A DNA stretch of 16,296 nucleotides, from assembly GCA_016297585.1 (NCBI GenBank), contig JAEDGJ010000040.1, positions 1 to 16,296 of the forward strand. The letters run 5' to 3'. The DNA comes from Clostridiaceae bacterium. Its GTDB lineage: Bacteria > Bacillota > Clostridia > Oscillospirales > QAMX01. Below are positions 13,162 through 16,296 of the stretch, in pieces. Below the pieces are notes generated by a model. That model was not told the DNA's origin. It searched no databases and saw only the letters and a list, made by a program, of their open reading frames with translations. A program made the position numbers and the translations under genes. Positions within the stretch are counted from its first letter, which is position 1, and each line of letters opens with the position of its first letter.

Positions 13162-14250
13162 GTGGAAAAACAAGGTTATCTCGTTTTGGCCGACGGCTCC
13201 GTCTATCGCGGCCGCCGCTTCGGCGCGGAAGCCGACGTGATCGCCGAGGTCGTCTTCACCACCGCGACCACCGGCTATCTCGAAACCCTCACCGACCGCT
13301 CCTACTGCGGTCAGATGATCGTACAGGCCTTTCCGCTCATCGGCAACTACGGCGTCATCCCCGAGGACTTTGAAAGCGGCGAGATCGAGTGCTCCGCCTA
13401 CATCGTCCGCGAATGGTGCCGCCATCCGTCGAATTTCCGCTCCCAGGGCGACATCGACAGCTTCCTGAAGAGCGTCGGCGTCCCCGGTCTTTACGGCATC
13501 GACACCCGCGCGCTCGTCCGCAGCCTCCGCGAAAACGGCGTCATGAACGGCATGATCTGCTCCGACCCCGCGGACGTCGACTGGAACGCGCTGCGCGGCT
13601 ACCGCATCGAAAACGCCGTCGCCCGCATGTCCTGCAAGGCGCCCTACGTCGAGTCCCCCGAGCATCCCCGCTACCGCGTCGCGCTGATGGACTACGGCAT
13701 CAAGGAAAACATCGTCCGCATGCTCTTAAAATGCGGCTGCGAGGTCACGGTGCTGCCCTATAACACCACCGCCGAGGAGGTCGCCGCCCTGCAGCCCGAC
13801 GGCGTCATGCTCTCCAACGGCCCCGGCGACCCGTCCGAGAACACCGCCATCATCGCCGAGCTCGAAAAGCTCCTGAAGACGGGCCTCCCGATCTTCGGCA
13901 TCTGCCTCGGGCACCAGCTCCTCGCCCTCGCCGCCGGTTTCCAGACCGCGAAGCTCAAATACGGCCACCGCGGCGAAAATCAGCCCGCACGCGACCTTTC
14001 GACCGGCCGCGTCTACATCACGAGCCAGAACCACGGCTATGCCGTGCTCTCCGAGACCGTCAACCCCGACGTCGCCGCCGTTGCGTTCGACAACTGCAAC
14101 GACCGCACCTGCGAGGGTCTGATCTATAAAAACGCCCCCGCGTTCACCGTTCAGTTCCATCCGGAAGCCTGCGCCGGGCCCCAGGACACGGCGTTCCTGT
14201 TCGACCGCTTCCTGCGCATGATGGACGACCGCAAGAAGGAGGACAGGTAA
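13162..14250 (+). CDS. carA: Carbamoyl phosphate synthase, small (glutaminase) subunit
   Basis: Releases ammonia from glutamine and passes it to CarB for carbamoyl phosphate, used in pyrimidine and arginine synthesis. 362 residues starting at GTG 13162, seven bases after AAGGAG (13149-13154), which overlaps the purF stop. The same frame is open back to 12319 inside purF, but this is a shadow of that gene. The N-terminal domain shows TTATTGYLETLTDRSY (33-48) and GNYG (61-64). The class I amidotransferase domain shows LSNGPGDP (217-224), the nucleophile Cys248 in GICLGHQL, and His333/Glu335 in QFHPEA. CarB begins two bases after its stop. Same operon as purF and glnA. Confidence 0.96.
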   Translation: MEKQGYLVLADGSVYRGRRFGAEADVIAEVVFTTATTGYLETLTDRSYCGQMIVQAFPLIGNYGVIPEDFESGEIECSAYIVREWCRHPSNFRSQGDIDSFLKSVGVPGLYGIDTRALVRSLRENGVMNGMICSDPADVDWNALRGYRIENAVARMSCKAPYVESPEHPRYRVALMDYGIKENIVRMLLKCGCEVTVLPYNTTAEEVAALQPDGVMLSNGPGDPSENTAIIAELEKLLKTGLPIFGICLGHQLLALAAGFQTAKLKYGHRGENQPARDLSTGRVYITSQNHGYAVLSETVNPDVAAVAFDNCNDRTCEGLIYKNAPAFTVQFHPEACAGPQDTAFLFDRFLRMMDDRKKEDR

Positions 14251-14251
14251 C

Positions 14252-16296
14252 ATGCCGCTCGACAAAAGCATCAAAAAAGTCCTTGTCATCGGCTCCGGCC
14301 CCATCGTCATCGGTCAGGCCGCCGAGTTCGACTACGCCGGCACGCAGGCGCTGCGCGCCTTAAAGGAGGACCACATCGAGACCGTCCTCGTCAACTCCAA
14401 CCCCGCGACGATCATGACCGACCGCACGATGGCCGATCACATCTATCTCGAGCCGCTCACGCTCGAGACCCTCGAGCGCATCATCGATAAGGAGAAGCCC
14501 GACTCCGTCCTTTCCGGCCTCGGCGGCCAGAACGGCCTCACGCTCGGCATGCAGCTCGCGAAATCCGGCTTCCTCGCCTCGCGCGGCATCCGTCTGCTCG
14601 GCGCGAACCCCGAAACGATCGACCGCGCCGAGGACCGCCTGATGTTCAAGGAGACGATGGAGTCCATCGGCCAGCCCTGCATCCCCTCCGACGTCGTCGA
14701 GGACGTCGAGAGCGCCGTTTCGTTCGCTTCCACCATCGGCTACCCCGTCATCGTCCGTCCGGCGTTCACGCTCGGCGGCTCCGGCGGCGGCATCGCGGGT
14801 TCCGAGGAGGAGCTGCGCGAGATCGCCTTCGGCGGACTCGAAACCTCCCCGATCCATCAGATCCTCGTCGAAAAATGCATCTCCGGCTGGAAGGAGATCG
14901 AGTTTGAGGTCATGCGCGACCGCATCGGCAACGCGATCACGATCTGCTCGATGGAAAACGTCGACCCCGTCGGCATCCACACCGGCGACTCCATCGTCGT
15001 GGCGCCCGCGCTGACGCTCGCCGACCGCGAGTACCAGATGCTCCGCTCCGCCGCGCTCTCCATCGTCAACGCCCTCGGCGTCGAAGGCGGCTGCAACGTC
15101 CAGTTCGCGCTGCATCCGACCTCCTTTGAATACGCCGTCATCGAGGTCAACCCCCGCGTCTCCCGTTCCTCCGCGCTCGCGTCGAAGGCCACCGGCTACC
15201 CGATCGCCAAGGTCGCGACCAAGGTCGCCATCGGCTACACCCTCGACGAGATCCCGAACGCCGTCACGAAGAAGACCTACGCCGCCTTCGAGCCCGCGAT
15301 CGACTACGTCGCCGTCAAGATGCCCAAGTGGCCGTTCGACAAGTTCGTCTACGCCAAGCGCGAGCTCGGCACGCAGATGAAGGCGACCGGCGAGGTCATG
15401 ACCATCGCGCCGAGCTTCGAAATGGGCATCCTCAAGGCCGTCCGCGGCTGCGAGATCGGCCTCGACACGCTGAACATGCCCCGCATGGAGAAGCTCTCCG
15501 ACGACGAGCTCCGCCGCATCATCACCCACGCCACCGACGAGCGCCTGTTCGCGGTCTACGAAGCCCTCAAGCGCGGCTATACCCCCGAGGACATCCACGA
15601 ACTGTCGATGATCGACCTGTGGTTCCTGTATAAGTTCCAGAATCTGCTCGACTTCGAGCGTTCGATCAAGGGAAACCTCACGGAGGAAGCGTATCACGAG
15701 GGCAAGCGCCTCGGCTATCCCGACCGCGCGCTCGAGCGGCTCTCCGGCTGTGCGCTGCCCTGCGCGCCGCAGGTGCCGATGTACAAGATGGTCGATACCT
15801 GCGCCGCCGAGTTCCGCGCCGAGACCCCCTATTTCTACTCCACCTACGATACCGCCGAGGAAGGCGGCGTCAACGAGGCGCTGGAGCTTGCGACCGAGAA
15901 CAAGCGGCGCAAGGTGCTCGTGCTCGGCTCCGGCCCGATCCGCATCGGTCAGGGCATCGAGTTCGACTATGCCTCCGTCTACTGCGTCTGGGTCTTAAAA
16001 GAGCGCGGCTATGAGGTCGTCATCATCAACAACAACCCCGAAACCGTCTCCACCGACTTCGACACCGCCGACCGGCTCTATTTCGAGCCGCTCTACGCCG
16101 AGGACGTCATGCACATCATCCGTCAGGAGAACCCGATGGGCGTCGTCGTCGCCTTCGGCGGTCAGACGGCGATCAAGCTGACGAAGACCCTCGCCGCGAA
16201 CAACATCCCGATCATCGGCTCCTCCGCCGACACGATCGACATGGCGGAGGACCGCGAGCGCTTCGACGCGCTGCTTGAAAAGCACCACATCAAGCG
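14252..16296 (+). CDS. carB: Carbamoyl phosphate synthase, large subunit (3' partial)
   Basis: Makes carbamoyl phosphate from bicarbonate, two ATP and ammonia channelled from CarA. The ATG at 14252 has AAGGAGG (14237-14243) eight bases upstream, inside the end of carA, and overlaps neither gene; the frame stays open to the window edge. About 681 of some 1,070 expected residues are present. The first half begins VLVIGSGPIVIGQAAEFDYA (10-29) and contains the ATP-grasp loop RPAFTLGGSGGG (from about 169) and NPRVSRSSALASKATG near 300. The second, homologous half begins VLGSGPIRIGQGIEFDYA near residue 555 and is cut early in its ATP-grasp domain. Internal duplication is a family trait. The oligomerisation and allosteric C-terminal domains lie outside. 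Confidence 0.97.
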   Translation, partial: MPLDKSIKKVLVIGSGPIVIGQAAEFDYAGTQALRALKEDHIETVLVNSNPATIMTDRTMADHIYLEPLTLETLERIIDKEKPDSVLSGLGGQNGLTLGMQLAKSGFLASRGIRLLGANPETIDRAEDRLMFKETMESIGQPCIPSDVVEDVESAVSFASTIGYPVIVRPAFTLGGSGGGIAGSEEELREIAFGGLETSPIHQILVEKCISGWKEIEFEVMRDRIGNAITICSMENVDPVGIHTGDSIVVAPALTLADREYQMLRSAALSIVNALGVEGGCNVQFALHPTSFEYAVIEVNPRVSRSSALASKATGYPIAKVATKVAIGYTLDEIPNAVTKKTYAAFEPAIDYVAVKMPKWPFDKFVYAKRELGTQMKATGEVMTIAPSFEMGILKAVRGCEIGLDTLNMPRMEKLSDDELRRIITHATDERLFAVYEALKRGYTPEDIHELSMIDLWFLYKFQNLLDFERSIKGNLTEEAYHEGKRLGYPDRALERLSGCALPCAPQVPMYKMVDTCAAEFRAETPYFYSTYDTAEEGGVNEALELATENKRRKVLVLGSGPIRIGQGIEFDYASVYCVWVLKERGYEVVIINNNPETVSTDFDTADRLYFEPLYAEDVMHIIRQENPMGVVVAFGGQTAIKLTKTLAANNIPIIGSSADTIDMAEDRERFDALLEKHHIK

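Noticed and set aside
14360..15697. 445-codon open frame on the minus strand opposite carB
   Set aside because: Shadow of carB, explained by codon bias.

Overview
The window is an ordinary, densely coded piece of a bacterial chromosome with high G+C content, roughly two thirds by eye. Strong AAGGAGG-type ribosome binding sites, a FolT-family ECF transporter S component, an ANTAR regulator directly behind glutamine synthetase, and a PurF with a cleavable propeptide and Fe-S cysteines all point to a G+C-rich member of the Clostridia (Bacillota). A closer placement cannot be supported. I see no mobile element, phage gene, CRISPR array, rRNA or tRNA.

Layout. (1) Positions 1-1674 (+): the 3' part of a sedoheptulokinase-like FGGY sugar kinase and a small nitroreductase, ending at a terminator that also serves the converging operon. 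(2) Positions 1742-4394 (-): a queuosine tRNA-modification operon, queA - GNAT acetyltransferase - tgt, driven by a perfect-consensus sigma-A-type promoter. (3) Positions 4565-8230 (+): a divergent lysine/diaminopimelate operon, dapA - dapB - asd - ECF S component. It has its own promoter, a structured dapA leader, a strong dapA/dapB intercistronic hairpin and a strong terminator. (4) Positions 8350-16296 (+): purA - glnA - ANTAR regulator - purF - carA - carB (carB runs off the window), behind a consensus promoter and a leader of about 170 nt with competing hairpins.

How the genes work together. Region 3 takes aspartyl phosphate to tetrahydrodipicolinate. Region 4 is organised around nitrogen: GlnA makes glutamine, and PurF and CarA (with CarB) spend its amide nitrogen on purines and on carbamoyl phosphate. 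PurA adds aspartate to IMP. A likely RNA-binding ANTAR protein lies between the glutamine producer and the consumers.

The best candidates for something undescribed are the two RNA leaders: a pseudoknot-capable or switching element before dapA, and mutually exclusive hairpins before purA. The glutamine synthetase is also unusual. It lacks the feedback-control arginine region, has a shortened active-site flap and lacks the usual C-terminal tail. All structures were found by eye and not by energy calculation.
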